From the NCBI GenBank assembly GCA_949775045.1, contig OX459101.1, positions 4,533,465-4,597,464 of the forward strand: a DNA stretch of 64,000 nt. Direction: 5' to 3'. This DNA comes from Metridium senile (lineage: Eukaryota > Cnidaria > Anthozoa > Actiniaria > Metridiidae). Shown here piece by piece: positions 1-12,043 of this stretch (position 1 is its first letter; each line of letters starts with the position of its first letter). The notes beneath the pieces were generated by a model. It did not search any database. It was not told the origin of the DNA and saw nothing but the letters and a program-made list of their open reading frames with translations. A program made the translations under genes and the position numbers.

Positions 1-124
1 TATTTCTGAAGTGAACTTCTCTGATTGGCTGAACTGTGTGTTTTAATAGCACACATCAACACAATTTGCATAAGTACAGATTGATATGGGAAAGTACAGA
101 TTTAAATGGGAACCTGTTTTAATT
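1..124. repeat. Right half of a foldback MITE (same family as 18560-18774)
   Basis: The text GTACAGATTTAAATGGGAAC and CACATCAACACAATTTGCAT match the right half of the complete element in ZDHHC6 intron 7. The left half would lie outside the window. The stretch from here to about 3.2 kb has no recognisable gene. Confidence 0.75.
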
Positions 125-357
125 AAGTCATTCAAATTGGCCACCATATATCAATTTGTTCATAAAAAAGATAATCTTTTGGATTTTTCACTCTGTTACT
201 GAAGTATTACCAAGATTAATTCTGTTCATATTAAAAGTACAAAGTAATTTGTCTAGAATGTTATTCTATGAACTTCAAGTTATAATTTTTACGTGTATAA
301 AACATTATGATCAATTATCTTTGGAACATATATAATATAGTTAATTATAGAAACTTT

Positions 358-612
358 AAAGGCCCCTTTACACTGTCTAGTAGTTTTGTCACGTTAGGAG
401 CAGCGATTTCAAAGCAATTTTGTTGCAGCTTTTTCGTAATGAGTTTGAGTATGTTCAACAGTTAGACCATTGAAAAATCTCAGCAAGTTGCACTAAATTT
501 TGAGCATGTTCAAAGTTGTGTCATTGAAGTTGTGTCATTGAAGTTGTGCTAAAATTGCCATTGGAATCCCTGTTCATATTGTGCAACAAAATTGCTAGTG
601 TAAACAGACCTT
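358..612. repeat. Foldback MITE with AAAGGCCCCTTTACACT ends
   Basis: The left end AAAGGCCCCTTTACACTGTC is the approximate inverse of the right end GTGTAAACAGACCTTT, with GTTTTGTC/GCAACAAAATTG internal similarity. It is about 255 bp with no coding content. Confidence 0.6.
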
Positions 613-1170
613 TCTAGTTATGCAGAACGATTGCTTCAAACTTGTGTTGTGTTGCTGAACTGATTTCTATAGAGTGCAATCATATAAACCGTGAAATAAA
701 TAAAGTAAAATTACCATTAAATAAACAATAGTTCTATTTCATGACTACTAGTCACTATCAAAGACAAGTAATGTTAAAAACAGGTATTGTCTCCTTCGTG
801 TTTGATATTTGATTTGATATATAGTGTTTGCGCTCTATTAAAATGTTGTATTTTTCCATAGGTGAAATGTGATTACCCTAAAGAAAATAAATGCTTACCA
901 TACTTATTTGCACATTAAGTAGTTAAATGAGATAATGTACATAATTATATAAGGGACTATTTCTAATTAACAAAATTAATATAGCATAAAAACATGTTTG
1001 GGCTCCCTGTGGTAACAAGAGTCTACCACAGGAATCCCACATCTGAAAGGTTTTTTTATATGTTTAATATATATTTTTTTCCTGGTCAGTAGACCATTTT
1101 GAGTTTTGGCATCATCATAGGTACCAGAATGCTTTGTGTTCTTTCTTCTTTGGCAAATCATCTATGTCAA

Positions 1171-1580
1171 TTCTCTACTTTCACAATAACCAGAATGCCT
1201 TCTGTTTTTGGGATAGCTATTGGCCATGTTCTAAATGGGAAGGGGACTGGTACTAGTTTCTAGATTTAATGCAATTAAGAAATATAGCCCATAGAATGAA
1301 AGAGCACATCAAAATATACAAGATTGCAGAGTTAAGTTTGTGATATAGTATATTTATTTTGATGTGCTTTTTCATGTTATGTAGTTTATTTATTAATTGC
1401 ATTAATTCTAGAAACTAGTACCCAGTTCTCTCCTAGTCCCTTCTCATTTAGAACATGGCCAATTGTAATTCCAATTAATCAAATTTGAATAACAATATCT
1501 CCCCCTCCCCCCCCCCCCCCCCCCCCCAAAAAATGAACAAAAAAAAAACAGAAGGCATTGTGGTTATGTGAAAGAAGAGG
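1171..1580. repeat. Imperfect palindrome, about 400 bp, with a poly-C tract
   Basis: AACCAGAATGCCTTCTGTTT near 1190 is inverted as AAACAGAAGGCATTGTGGTT near 1550. The inner parts GGCCATGTTCTAAATGGGAA and CTAGTTTCTAGA also pair. A C run of about 20 lies at 1506-1527. Related end fragments recur near 62870 and 63165-63225. Confidence 0.65.
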
Positions 1581-2512
1581 GGTGGTCACTAGGCCTTTTG
1601 CAGGAACTGGTCATGTGACCTTGCCAATCAAAAAAGAAAGAGCAACAAAATGAATGCCTGGCTTTTGCTTAAACTAAACATTCTTTACAAATATCAGCTA
1701 TATAACTTTGAAATTGGAGCTTTGGGACATCGTTAGCACATCATTTGTGCTTACTGCGGTAACATTCTCTTTAAATTTTGTAAAACTTATGTTTAAAATT
1801 CTGGTAATTGTAGTAAAATGATGCCAATGTCTTGTTGAAATTTATCCAATTTATTTAATTAGTAAACTTATAACATGCTGTATAAAACTACTCAATTCTA
1901 ATTTGAGGGGTAGTACAATTAAATCGTAAATCGTACTCTGCAGAGTACCAATTAGTTTTTCAGTATATTATAAATAAAAAATCGGACAATCTTTTCGTAC
2001 AATTGGCTTGTCCAATTTTGAAAACTTTCAAAACATCACTCATACCTATAAATTACGAATTGTACTCAAGATTGTGCGATTTCCTATACTAATAACTGGT
2101 TTTAAAAATTAAAGATAACAATGTTTTATAGAGGGGGGGCGTAAGGGGGTATTGGAAACCGCAAAACCGCACAAAAAAATCGACAAAAACCACACAATTG
2201 CACCAAAATTTGCTAGAAACCGCAAGATTTGCGACACCGCAAAACCGCAGTTAAGAATAAAAAAAAAACACGTAAAACCGTACTTTCACGTGAAAACCGC
2301 ATCACCGCAAACCCTTACGCCCCCTCTTTATAGTTAAACTTTGTACATTCATTTTGTCCTGGATGCATGTAAATTGCTTGGACTTTTCAAGAGATGAACA
2401 TGAACTATTTGTTTGAAATAAATATCCTTAGAAACATGTTATATCTATATTAAACAAAAATGGAGTAAAATAAAATCAAGTTTTCCTGTAAATGAATTGT
2501 TTTATTAACTTG

Positions 2513-2815
2513 ATGTACAGGCATTTTAGACTGGAAACCTCAACATTGCTGAGACAGCCTTCACAATGTACAGGTATTTCACACTGGAAACCTCAACATT
2601 GCTGAGACAGCCTTCACAATGTACAGGCATTTCAGACTGGAAACTTCAACATTGCTTTAGAGGCCTTCACAATGTGTAGTCATTTCAGACTGGAAACCTC
2701 AACATTGCTGAGGGCAGCCTTCACAATGTACAGGTATTTCAGACTGGAAACCTCAACATTGCTGAGGGCAGCCTTCACAATGTACAGACATTTCAGACTG
2801 AAAACCTCAAATTCT
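2513..2815. repeat. 53-54-bp minisatellite, about six units
   Basis: Unit containing TTCAGACTGGAAACCTCAAC and GCCTTCACAATGTACAGG, starting near 2515, 2568, 2621, 2674, 2728 and 2782. Decayed copies continue to about 3140. Confidence 0.85.
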
Positions 2816-3237
2816 ATCTATGCTTTCCAGAAGTAAACAGGCTTCTGTTTATCAACCCCTTTCCATTATTCAATGGTTGACCTTTGCGATGTACAGGTAT
2901 TTCAAGCTGGAAACCATTGCAGCTAAGAACTGGTTGGGGTCAAAGAGGATGAATTTCACTTTTAAAAATGTTGCAAAAGTTTTATTTATAATGTCCAAAG
3001 TTTTTATAGAAATAAGAATTGTAGACTTTCCCTAGAGATCTTTCTTTTTACATATAGATATATTACAACTATTTGCAGTTTAATGGTTGGCCTTTGCAAT
3101 GTAAAGGTCTTTCAGGAAATTTGGAAATTTCAACATTTCTTTTCAGCTAAGATGGTAAGAGCAGAAGGCTGAATTTGACACTTGTAAAATTGTCTCATGT
3201 CCCTAGGTATTTAAAAATAATGATTTTGCAATTCATC

Positions 3238-3604
3238 CACAGGCAGCCCAACTATTCTCTTTGAGGATTTTTTTTAATGACAATAAAGTTATTTTTAACC
3301 GCGTGCCAAGCGAGATACATATTGAGCTGTATGTCATTCGACAAAGTCGCGCAGTGTTGAAGAGGGAGGTATCAAGATACTACTTTCTTCGATTTTTCTG
3401 TTGTACGTGCGATTCCATGCGACCGAAAAATTGCTTGCAAAAAGCAACAGGAATCCCATCCGCGCGCATTCAAACAAATACACCACAGGAACCACACCCG
3501 TGTGCTCAATGATTAACAAAATATCGCTTGGCGCGCGGTTAAAAATAACTTTATTACCATTAAAAAAATCCTCAAAGGGATCGAGAATACTTGGGCTGCC
3601 TGTG
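3238..3604. mobile_element. 367-bp MITE with ATTCATC target duplication
   Basis: Ends CACAGGCAGCCC/GGGCTGCCTGTG, with inner matching blocks (CTTTGAGGATTTTTTTTAAT; GTTATTTTTAACCGCG). Flanked by ATTCATC at 3231-3237 and 3605-3611. It lies 55 bp beyond the EXOSC6 stop codon and carries AATAAA on the EXOSC6 strand (3555-3550). Confidence 0.8.
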
Positions 3605-3659
3605 ATTCATCTATGGAATCTTTTCTCATGCCGAGTGCACATATGATGGTAGTTTATGT

Positions 3660-6081
3660 TCATGTTGTTTCTTTAGATAAGAAGGTATGTTTCACATTTT
3701 TTACAAGTGTGTCTTGCATTACTGGATATATTCTTGCACAGCCATCAATACAGCTGTTCACAGCCTGAAATAAAAACACATGTTAACAGGGATGTCATTG
3801 TTTTGTTGCTATGGTAACTTCAATGTAAACAAAAGACACACCATTAAAAACTTCAATCTTTTTGTAACAACTGGGCAAAATGTCAAAACTTTGGGTGTTT
3901 GTATACACCTTTTTCAAAATTCGTTGTCGCAAACAAAGCCACAATTCACTCTCTGAAGCCTGCAAAGGATGTTGGTATTTCTTCTCTTGTTAACGATTTA
4001 TTTTCAAAGCATATTTTGGTTGTACGTGTTTGTGTTATATGACCATAACAAGTTGTTGTTGTGGTAGATATAAATATAAATATTTCGTTAAAAACGTGTA
4101 ATAAATCACAAATTATGTCCATATAACCGACATCCTTTGCAGGCTTTAGAGTGTGGACTGTAGCTTCGGCTGCGACAAAGATTTTTGAAATAGGTGTATA
4201 CTTCTAATAGGTGGGCAGTGTTTACAAGTGTTGGTATTGTGATGCTAATTTGCCAACCATTTTAACAATAGATTTTTTAATTTTCTTTGTTCTGATAACA
4301 ATGGTTGGTTTGCAAAACCATAACAGAATACATCACTGTGCATCCACCTATAGACTTGAAAGTAGACTAGTCAAGCACTAAAAGGATTGTGGGAAGCCTT
4401 AAATAACAACTCTTACTAATTTTAAAATCATTTCAAAAAGTGGTGACATTTTTTGTCATTCCACATCGGTCTTAGTTTCCTTACTTTTTCACAGTTATCT
4501 TTCGTCATTTCTCCTTCTTGAATAAGTCCTGAGATTAGGTTTACTGACGGTAATAAAGCAACCATCATACTGCCTTTGACCTGATTAGAACTTAACTGAA
4601 ACAATAGACAATGATTCAATACAATAGAAAACAACATCAAAATAAAGTACCCTTATCGCACTACCATGACGCTATCAAATATTGGGATTATTGTGGAAAA
4701 TATTTTACTGTCAAATTTGTCATATCGACAATAGACCAGTTTCATGTTATCTATCACAAAAGGCACATTATACAGGGATAGCCTCAATTCAGAGTAAATT
4801 CAAATGTTTTTGCTATATTGTTTTACAGCCAAACCTACTGAAGCGTTCCTATCGAGGTTGGAAGGCTCGATTTATTCTTCCAAACTTTATTTTAACTTGT
4901 TTTGAAATTTGCATAAATGAATTGAATCTTGTTATTATTTTCTTGTTTTTATTATGTTATTATTTGAATCTGAGAGTGCAACTCACTGAAGCATTTCATA
5001 ACACACACACCTAATTAGCATATTATTTTACACAATTGTCATTTGCATTTTAAAAGTGGGTTATACGAATACCCTCTATTAGCTCGATTGCATGCACTGC
5101 CTGGCCACAATACATTTCTTTATGAAAAAAACTTCTGTTTGAAAATTTGTAGTTTTATTATTATTGGTATAACAAATTTGACAGTGAATATTTTTTTCTG
5201 ATGAACTGTTCACTTTCTCACCTCAAGGATATTTGGATCAAGTATTGATTCCTTTTCCGTCTGGGCCTATTTCAATTAGATAATATGTTATCATTAATAA
5301 ATAGTTAAAAAAGATCTTGTTCGTTATGGTTATACACCCTTTCCGAGAAATTTTGCCACCCGTCGAAAAGCAAAGAAGCTAGTGGCGCAAAGGATCATGG
5401 ATCAATTCAGAAACTAAATGTGCACTTGTTGTTTGATAAAACTTGTCAAAATGACCATTTTTCAATAACAAATTGACAACTATTGTAGCAATGTGGCAAT
5501 GAAATCCCTGTGTCCTAATAAAATTTACATAGGTTACCAATAGTCCCCTGTGCTACTAGCTTGGTAGGCTTTTCATTTCATGGGAGACAAAGTTTCTCGG
5601 AAAGGGTGTAGTTACATGCATAGCATGATTGTGGTGAGGATAATAGTGATGATTATGAACAATGAGAATGATGATAATGATGATGATGACCATTATTATG
5701 GTGCTGCTGCTGATGATGATGATGATGACCATTATTATGGTGCTGATGATGATGATGATGACCATTATTATGGTGTTGCTGCTGCTGATGATGATGATGA
5801 CCATTATTATGGTGGTGCTGCTGATGATGATGATGATGACCATTATTATGGTGGTGCTGCTGCTGATGATGATGATGATGACCATTATTATGGTGGTGGT
5901 GCTGCTGCTGATGATGATGATAATAATGATGACCACAATAATGGTGCTGCTGCTGATGATGATAATAATGATGACCATTATAATGGTGCTGCTGCTGCTG
6001 ATGATGATGACCATTATCATGGTGGTGGTGCTGATGATGATGATGATGATGATAATGATGACCACAATAATGGTGATCCTA

Positions 6082-6115
<34 letters not shown>

Positions 6116-9100
6116 CCATAATATTGGTGCTACTGATAATGATGATGATAATTATAATAAGATTTAAAAATCTATAAAATATTGAATATATCAAATTAAC
6201 ACACTTACAAGAGTACAAGCTGTGACCAGATCTTGCATCTCAATGCCTGCATCAGCAAGTGCAACAGAAGCACAGACAATTCCTGCTGACAGAGCTGAAA
6301 CACAAAAATATACAATGAACTGACACTGACAAAAATTATATAATGTTAACACACAAAAATTATATTGACAAAAGTTATACAATTGTAGTATACACTCATT
6401 TCAAAAAAATGTTGCCAATACCTCTTACAGTACAGTAATAGCCCACATATAAGAACCTGAATTTTTCAATTTAGCCTAAATAGGTTCTTATAAGGATATT
6501 ATAGCCTAACAGGTTCTTAAAACCCAGGTTCCTATACGTGGGCTATTACTGTACCGAATATTAATAACTGTAGTTCACAGAAAATAAGTTCACTGGAAAA
6601 TGCCAGCCCTGGCAGTTTAGACTTGGTGAAAAAAAAAAAACTAATAAATTATTTATAGAGCTGTGCTTAGTAATCCAGAAAAGCAGATCTCTTTATGTTC
6701 CTTGCTTGTCCCATTTTGTTTTCATTACCCATTCCAGATCATGTAATGCAGCCCTTTGAAGTTCATTCCTTCACATGTACATCATAAAAGAACAATTCTC
6801 AAGGGAATGTCACATGGTCTCAAATGGGCAATTTGCATAGGAAGGTGAAGATGTCACTTCATTTTCATATTTCAAATGTTTATATGATAATGATAATGTA
6901 ATGATAATGTATTTATATAGAAAGGAGAGGTCGACATCAAGAAAAAATAAGTACACTTATTATACACCTCATGTACAACAGATTTGCAAAATATCATGAA
7001 AGGCGTCAGGTGCACTTTAAGTAAATATTACCGTACACCATTCAATTCGCAGCTTCAACATCTTAATTAAAAATAAGTGCATACTTGTCTATATCATATG
7101 TTGGCTTACCACTTCCATCATTTTCCAGAACTGTGATATAAATATCGACTTGCGACTTTGGAAATCGATCCTGTGAACAGCAAAAAGTTAAAAATATTAC
7201 AAATCAAAATGTAACCAAAATTTGTAATAATAATTACAGAAAAATTATTACAGTATTCAGTCTATTTTCCATAGGGGCACTACGCTGAGTAAACAGTTAC
7301 TAGGTAGATTATTGTAAACCCAAACTAAAAAATAGTTAGCAGTCTTGGATTTATGATATGCACTCTACTAGTTTATTGGTCTATGAGTAAAAAAATATGC
7401 AACTTAAGAATGGAATGTGCTTACCAAAAATACTGCAGGCTCAAGTGCTTCAACAACCAAAAGAGAATTTCCCTTTTCTTCTGAATCCTGTAGAAAACAC
7501 AATAATTATATAATTTACTTCCTGTCTTAAAATATAATAATTTATTTCCTGCCTTATATCATAATAATTTATACTGTCATCTGTTTCTGAAAATCGTCCA
7601 GAAATAAAGTAGAAAATAGTGAAACATTGGAAGGAATTACTGTCAGCAAAAAATGCTGCATTGTGACAAGCATATTTTGAATTTCAATTTGATGTTGGGT
7701 TTTCCCGTTCCATCAATTATTAGTTTGGAGGTTGAGCCTGAATTGTGCACCAACTCACAAAGCCATTGCAGTGGTTAACTTAAGGTGAACTCCTCATTCA
7801 AACTGATTGAAAGATCAGAAAAACACACAAATATCAAATTAAGTAATGATGTGTGTAAGAACGAGGCAGGCAAACAGCAATGGAATGCAGAAAGGTGCTA
7901 ATTGTGTATTGTCTAATCTGTCCATCTCATTGGTTAAAACATGAAAATCTGCAATAATTTCAAAACTAAGCGGAATTTTTTAATATTTTATTTGATATCT
8001 AATTGCCTTTTCATCTAAGATTTCCTAAGCCTGTATATATCAAAATTTATATGTGGGGAATATATCGAATTGTAAACATCTTTTGGCTAATGTTTATGAT
8101 TTGAAGAAATCTTTAAGTACAAAAGAAACTTTGTTCCAAAACAGAGTTTTTGCACATTTTATTTTTAAAATGTGTTACCTATAGGCTGATATACTTTCAG
8201 TCTGAAAACTAAGACATTCTTATTTGGGGAGGTTGCTATTGTTACACACATCATTACTTAAGGTTACTGTGAACCTTCGCAAGTACTTTTCGTTAAAAAA
8301 TTATTTTCGCGTCGCGTTAAATAATATTTTATGACATTACACATCATTTTAAAGCTTAATAAACAAAGAATACGTCTATGCAGTTTTTTTCTGTAAAAAA
8401 TTAATTTGTAGTGCGTGAGAAAGACTCTAAGTGAAATCGGGTGTCTTTGTTTAAAAGGATAACCTGGAAAAACTATCTGTCTTTTGCTGAATTTTAATGC
8501 ATAATGTTTGTCAGCATATATTGTTCTCTGAGACCGTGTAAGCGTTTCTCAATATTTTACTTAGTTTAGAAGTTATTTAGAGCTAAGTAACGAAACGTAA
8601 ATATTCAATGTTTAGTTAATATTCGACTTCATAAATAAAAAACCACGCTATCAATCGATAAACGCTCACACGGTTTTAATTTTGATGAGTTGAGTAGTGT
8701 TTGCGCTAATTTCGAAGATTTTCGGACCGTAATTTGAGGTTATCCTTGTAAAGTTGACTAGTATGCGCAAAATTAAAAGCTAGAATTCGAGCTTTGAAAG
8801 TTTTGTAAACATTGACACCCACTTCATCTATCTGTCAGCGAGGTCACTTAAAGGTCACAAATCAACCAATAGAGATCGTGGTTTCCTGTTTTGTTTTGGT
8901 AATACTCTGCGGGACCTTTTTTATAAATCAGATAACAAACGCTCATAAAATACTTTTTACAGCACAAAGCGGTAAACATGGCGAACAAAAATAAGATTAA
9001 ATCAAATAGTAAAGCAAGTAAATCAAGAAACATCTAAAATTATGAAGAAATTTAGAAAAGTAATGCAACATGATATCTCATAACGAACCAAGCAATAATA

Positions 9101-11843
9101 GGATTATAGGATTATAATGTCACTTTTCAAGTAAATTTGTTTTCCATAAAAACCAATTTATTTTAATATCTCTGGAAGTATGCAACATTATGATTTTTTT
9201 GTTTCAATAATCAAAAGTTTATGTTATAAATGTTATAATCTTTAAATAAAAAAAAATCAGGCAAATTTTTGGCTTAAAGGTTCACAGTAACCTTAAAACT
9301 CACAATTTGTTAGTCGCTAAGCAATGATTTTTGCTTTGATGATGCCAAGCATGTGTACAATAAAAAACTCATGAATAATTAATGAGTCATTTTCAAAAGA
9401 AACCATGACCATGACGAGTGTTGTAAATCTTCTTATAAAATTCATGAATAATTAATGAGCAATTGACAAAAGAATTCACGTCCGTGACGGAGGTTGTATA
9501 TCCGATACAGATTCGTCCTGATTTGCATAAGTTTTAACTTGAATTTTCTCGACCAGATTTACTTTTATCTTGACAATTTTAGTAAAATATTAAAGAACTA
9601 ATGTTGGAGTTTCATAAGTACTATACAATATTTGTGTCCGATCTGTATGGGATATACAGTGGCTCGTCTGCGACTCGCCACTGTATATCTCATACAGAAT
9701 GGCCACTCATATTGTATATAGTACATAAACTCACTTCCCCCATATGACCTGGATCAGTACCTAAGTACAATAGCTCACCTGCATATGCCCTCTTCTTTGT
9801 TTACATGAGAAAGGTGCATATTTGAACTCACATGTCAGTCGGCCCTGAAAAACACATCAAAGCATAAGACTAGTACACAAAACTTGCCAACCTTAACAGA
9901 CATTTTCCTAATTGCTTCAATGACCATGAAACACAGGGCCGTGCCCCCCCCAAAACCATGATTTGAGTGTATTGAATGGTAGCTATTTTCATCCTTTACG
10001 AGTATCAGGCTTTTTATCATAATAATTACTAGTTGGGGTACCCATGAAAAATTCACTACTTTTCCTAACACTTGGGCAGTTTTTGTAATGATTGGTCTCC
10101 CTGTGTCAATGATAATCCAAGATGGCGGCCGAGGTGAGATCGCTGCGAGACAACTTTGATTTCTAGTTTTGCAAGCATTTAATTTCTCATTCCAATTTAC
10201 CCACTATTGCACCCAAAATTACCTGTTCTTAGCATTTGTGGAATTCGTTTGGATGCACAGTGGGCGGGTTTATTGGAATTATAAGATGCGGACATTTTTC
10301 GCTTAGCGTATTATATATATATATGATTATGAAGATATTAATACCTTCATACTGAATTCCTGTCTTCTAGGAGCTTCACGTGGTCCATAACTATATTCTT
10401 AGTCAAGAACTGATGCAAAGTGTATTTGACATATTGAAAAAGGGAGTAATGGGAAGAAAATAAAACAAAGGGAAAAACAAAGAAAAAACTTAGAAGGAAA
10501 GAAGAGTATTGAAAAGGGAAATGGAGTGGAAGAGAATGGAAGGAAAGAAGAAGAGGGGAGAAAAGGAAAATGGAATGGAAGAGAAGAGAATGGAAGGAAA
10601 GAAGAAGAGGGGAGAAAAGGAAAGGAAAATGGAACAGAAGAGAAAGGGAAGTTCAAGAAGTAAAGAGAACAGAAGAGAACTAAATAGGCATAATAGCAAA
10701 TGGTAAAAGGAACACAAAGAAATAAATGAAAGTGAAAGAATAGGGAAAATAAAAAGGATTAGAGAAGTGAAAAATATAAAAAAGGAGTTTCTACATTTTT
10801 CAAGGATACACTGCACAAATGATTTTAGTATTTTGTGTTTCAAGGTATGCTGATCCTTTTGCTTGACTCACTAAACCAGCTCTCAAGACTGACATAAAAT
10901 AAAATAATTTAAATTTAAATATCTTATGATAATTAATTGTGCCTTCACTGACATAATTTACCACTCTTTATCATAATGATGTTGAGATAGATGATGAAGA
11001 TGACAATGACGATGATGGTGATACTGATGTTGTTGATGGAGATTATTATGATGATGGTGAGGTAGACGATGATGATGATGACAATGATGGTGATAGTTAT
11101 GATGATGATGATGGAGATGATTATGATGGTGAGGTAGATGATGAGGATGATAATGATTTTGTTGATGATGATGATGATGACAGTGATAATGATAATGATA
11201 GTGATAACAACAAAGATGATGATGTAGATGATGATGCTTATAATGGTTGTGGTAAATGTGATAAAAATAAAAGATGATGATGATGATGATAATAATTATG
11301 GTAATGGTGATGACGATTATAATGAATGATATGGCAGTCATACTTACAAATTGGGCGTAATCCATCAGCCGTTCTACCATCAACTCTCAGACCATTTTTA
11401 TTCACCTGACGAAAAAAACATGCTTATTTTTATTAAGACTACTCAAAATATTACTAAGTTAATCGTACATTTTTACTCTAATTGTTTCCTTGGAAACTTG
11501 ATGCAGTCCACACTAGTTTAACCGCAAGTTATCGTACATCTTTACTCTTACTGTTCGTTACAAACACCGACACAGTCCACACTAGTTTAACCACTAGTTA
11601 TCGTATATTTTTACTCTAATTGTTTCCTTAGAAACTTGACGCATTCCACATTAATTCAACCATTGTTATCCTACATATTTACTCCATTTTTATCCTTAGA
11701 AAGATTAACGCAGCTGACTAGCTTATCATCAAATCAAAAACCTCAATTACCAAAGGATCTTCAGTAGCTTTCTTTAGCCTGTTTACAACTGGTTGGCTGA
11801 TTTCTGGGCCTGCAATTCTCCGCGTGTCGCGTACGGGCGCCAT
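3660..11843 (-). CDS. EXOSC6: EXOSC6/MTR3, RNA exosome ring subunit, 11 coding exons
   Basis: Coding exons in transcript order: 11843-11751, 11405-11348, 10888-10810, 10390-10345, 9844-9779, 7487-7425, 7170-7110, 6294-6209, 5266-5222, 4595-4485, 3764-3660. All junctions are GT..AG, phases join cleanly, and the product is about 270 residues, like the usual ~272 for the family. Visible family landmarks, in order: [11 protein letters not shown] near the N-terminus, [97 protein letters not shown], and [14 protein letters not shown] near the C-terminus. This is an RNase PH fold. In animals the MTR3 subunit is a structural, non-catalytic part of the six-member exosome ring acting in 3'-5' RNA processing and decay in nucleus and cytoplasm (family knowledge). 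The start ATG lies in CAAGATGGCGCC, 101 bp from the divergent ZDHHC6 5' exon. Introns carry GAT microsatellites and a purine-rich tract. The closest alternative, EXOSC4/RRP41, fits the C-terminal half less well. Confidence 0.95.
3901..4201. mobile_element. MITE with GTATACACCTnnTTCAA ends (EXOSC6 last intron)
   Basis: Left GTATACACCTTTTTCAAAAT and right ATTTTTGAAATAGGTGTATAC are inverted. GCCTGCAAAGGATGT pairs with ACATCCTTTGCAGGC inside. Elements with the same end type lie at 56710-56990 and 60797-61065. Confidence 0.75.
4207..4353. repeat. Dispersed element, also found near 55820-56050
   Basis: The text TTGGTATTGTGATGCTAATT, TGCCAACCATTTT and ATCCACCTATA recurs almost unchanged in SLC12A8 intron 9, where about one and a half copies are present. 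Ends are roughly ATAGGTGGGCAG and CATCCACCTAT. Confidence 0.6.
5640..6165. repeat. GAT/GCT trinucleotide array (EXOSC6 intron 8)
   Basis: Runs of GATGAT broken by CATTATTATGGTGCTGCTG blocks. Long open frames on both strands here are products of the repeat and are not genes. Confidence 0.95.
6431..6553. mobile_element. Small MITE, TACAGTAATAGCCCAC ends
   Basis: TACAGTAATAGCCCACATAT is inverted at the right end as GTGGGCTATTACTGTA; length about 123 bp, with TA at both borders. Part of a loose group with CAGT-initial ends (19905, 52049, 57272, 58624). Confidence 0.75.
8258..9296. mobile_element. About 1.03-kb non-autonomous element with TTAA target sites
   Basis: The left end TTAAGGTTACTGTGAACCTT is exactly inverted at the right end; TTAA at 8258-8261 and 9293-9296 would be the target duplication. 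TTAA preference suggests piggyBac or Kolobok. No transposase is readable inside. It lies in EXOSC6 intron 5. Confidence 0.7.
9366..9720. repeat. Dispersed AT-rich repeat, inverse copy at 49393-49650
   Basis: The blocks TACTATACAATATTTGTGTC, GATCTGTATGGGATATACAG and TTACTTTTATCTTGACAATT reappear in reverse orientation near 49400-49600. Two ATTCATGAATAATTAATGAG-type units lead it. Confidence 0.65.
10440..10790. repeat. Polypurine tract (EXOSC6 intron 3)
   Basis: About 350 bp of almost only A and G on the plus strand, with GAAAGAAGAAGAGGGGAGAA occurring twice about 54 bp apart. It gives meaningless open frames on both strands. Confidence 0.9.
10975..11335. repeat. GAT/GGT microsatellite (EXOSC6 intron 2)
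   Basis: Degenerate GATGATGATGGTGATGAT repeat, ending a few bases from the exon 2 donor (11347). The His-rich open frame through it is a repeat artefact apart from the real exon at its edge. Confidence 0.95.
11455..11720. repeat. About 80-bp tandem repeat, three units (EXOSC6 intron 1)
   Basis: ATCGTACATTTTTACTCTAA, CAGTCCACACTAGTTTAACC and similar recur about every 80 bp. A related array lies at 22880-23090, where the left breakpoint of the duplication falls. Confidence 0.75.
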
Positions 11844-11944
11844 CTTGGATTTTTGTCGAAAGTAATTTTCCGCCAGGCGTTACAGGTTATGGTGTCCAGT
11901 CCTCTTTATTACCCAAGTTTCACTTCGAAGTTTTCACAACAAAA
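11844..11944. promoter_or_regulatory. Shared bidirectional promoter of EXOSC6 and ZDHHC6
   Basis: About 100 bp separates the EXOSC6 start codon (minus) from the first ATG of the ZDHHC6 leader (plus). Both ends carry an ATGGCG motif in outward orientation (CAAGATGGCGCC on minus, AAAATGGCGGTG on plus), resembling the YY1-like AAGATGGCGGC element common at housekeeping starts. No TATA box is evident. The head-to-head arrangement is read from the sequence; promoter activity is inference. Confidence 0.6.
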
Positions 11945-12043
11945 ATGGCGGTGACTTGATTCAGTTTACGAGAGATTTAGAGCGGAACCTTATTTTGCCT
12001 ACAATTTATCAAGTACTGGGGTGTATTGCTTATTTAACAGAAG
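11945..12043 (+). other. ZDHHC6: Putative untranslated first exon of ZDHHC6, with a tiny uORF
   Basis: A good donor follows AGAAG at 12043/12044 (gtaagt). The segment has no long in-frame link to the protein, so it is taken as 5' UTR; its true 5' end is unknown. It opens with a five-codon uORF (ATG GCG GTG ACT TGA, 11945-11959). A second tiny uORF (ATG CAA TAC TAA, 13142-13153) lies just upstream of the main start in the next exon, which begins at 13133 after a CAG acceptor. Confidence 0.5.

Noticed and set aside
4682..5014. 110-codon plus-strand frame
   Set aside because: It lies in an EXOSC6 intron on the opposite strand, with no recognisable motifs or splice partners.
5556..6218. Long open frames of Ile-, Asp- and Met-rich proteins
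   Set aside because: They are translations of a GAT/ATC triplet array that stays open in all frames; the array lies in EXOSC6 intron 8.
10121..10171. Short frame starting at an AAGATGGCGGCC motif
   Set aside because: It stops after 16 codons and lies inside EXOSC6 intron 4; it may be a chance or repeat-borne YY1-like site.
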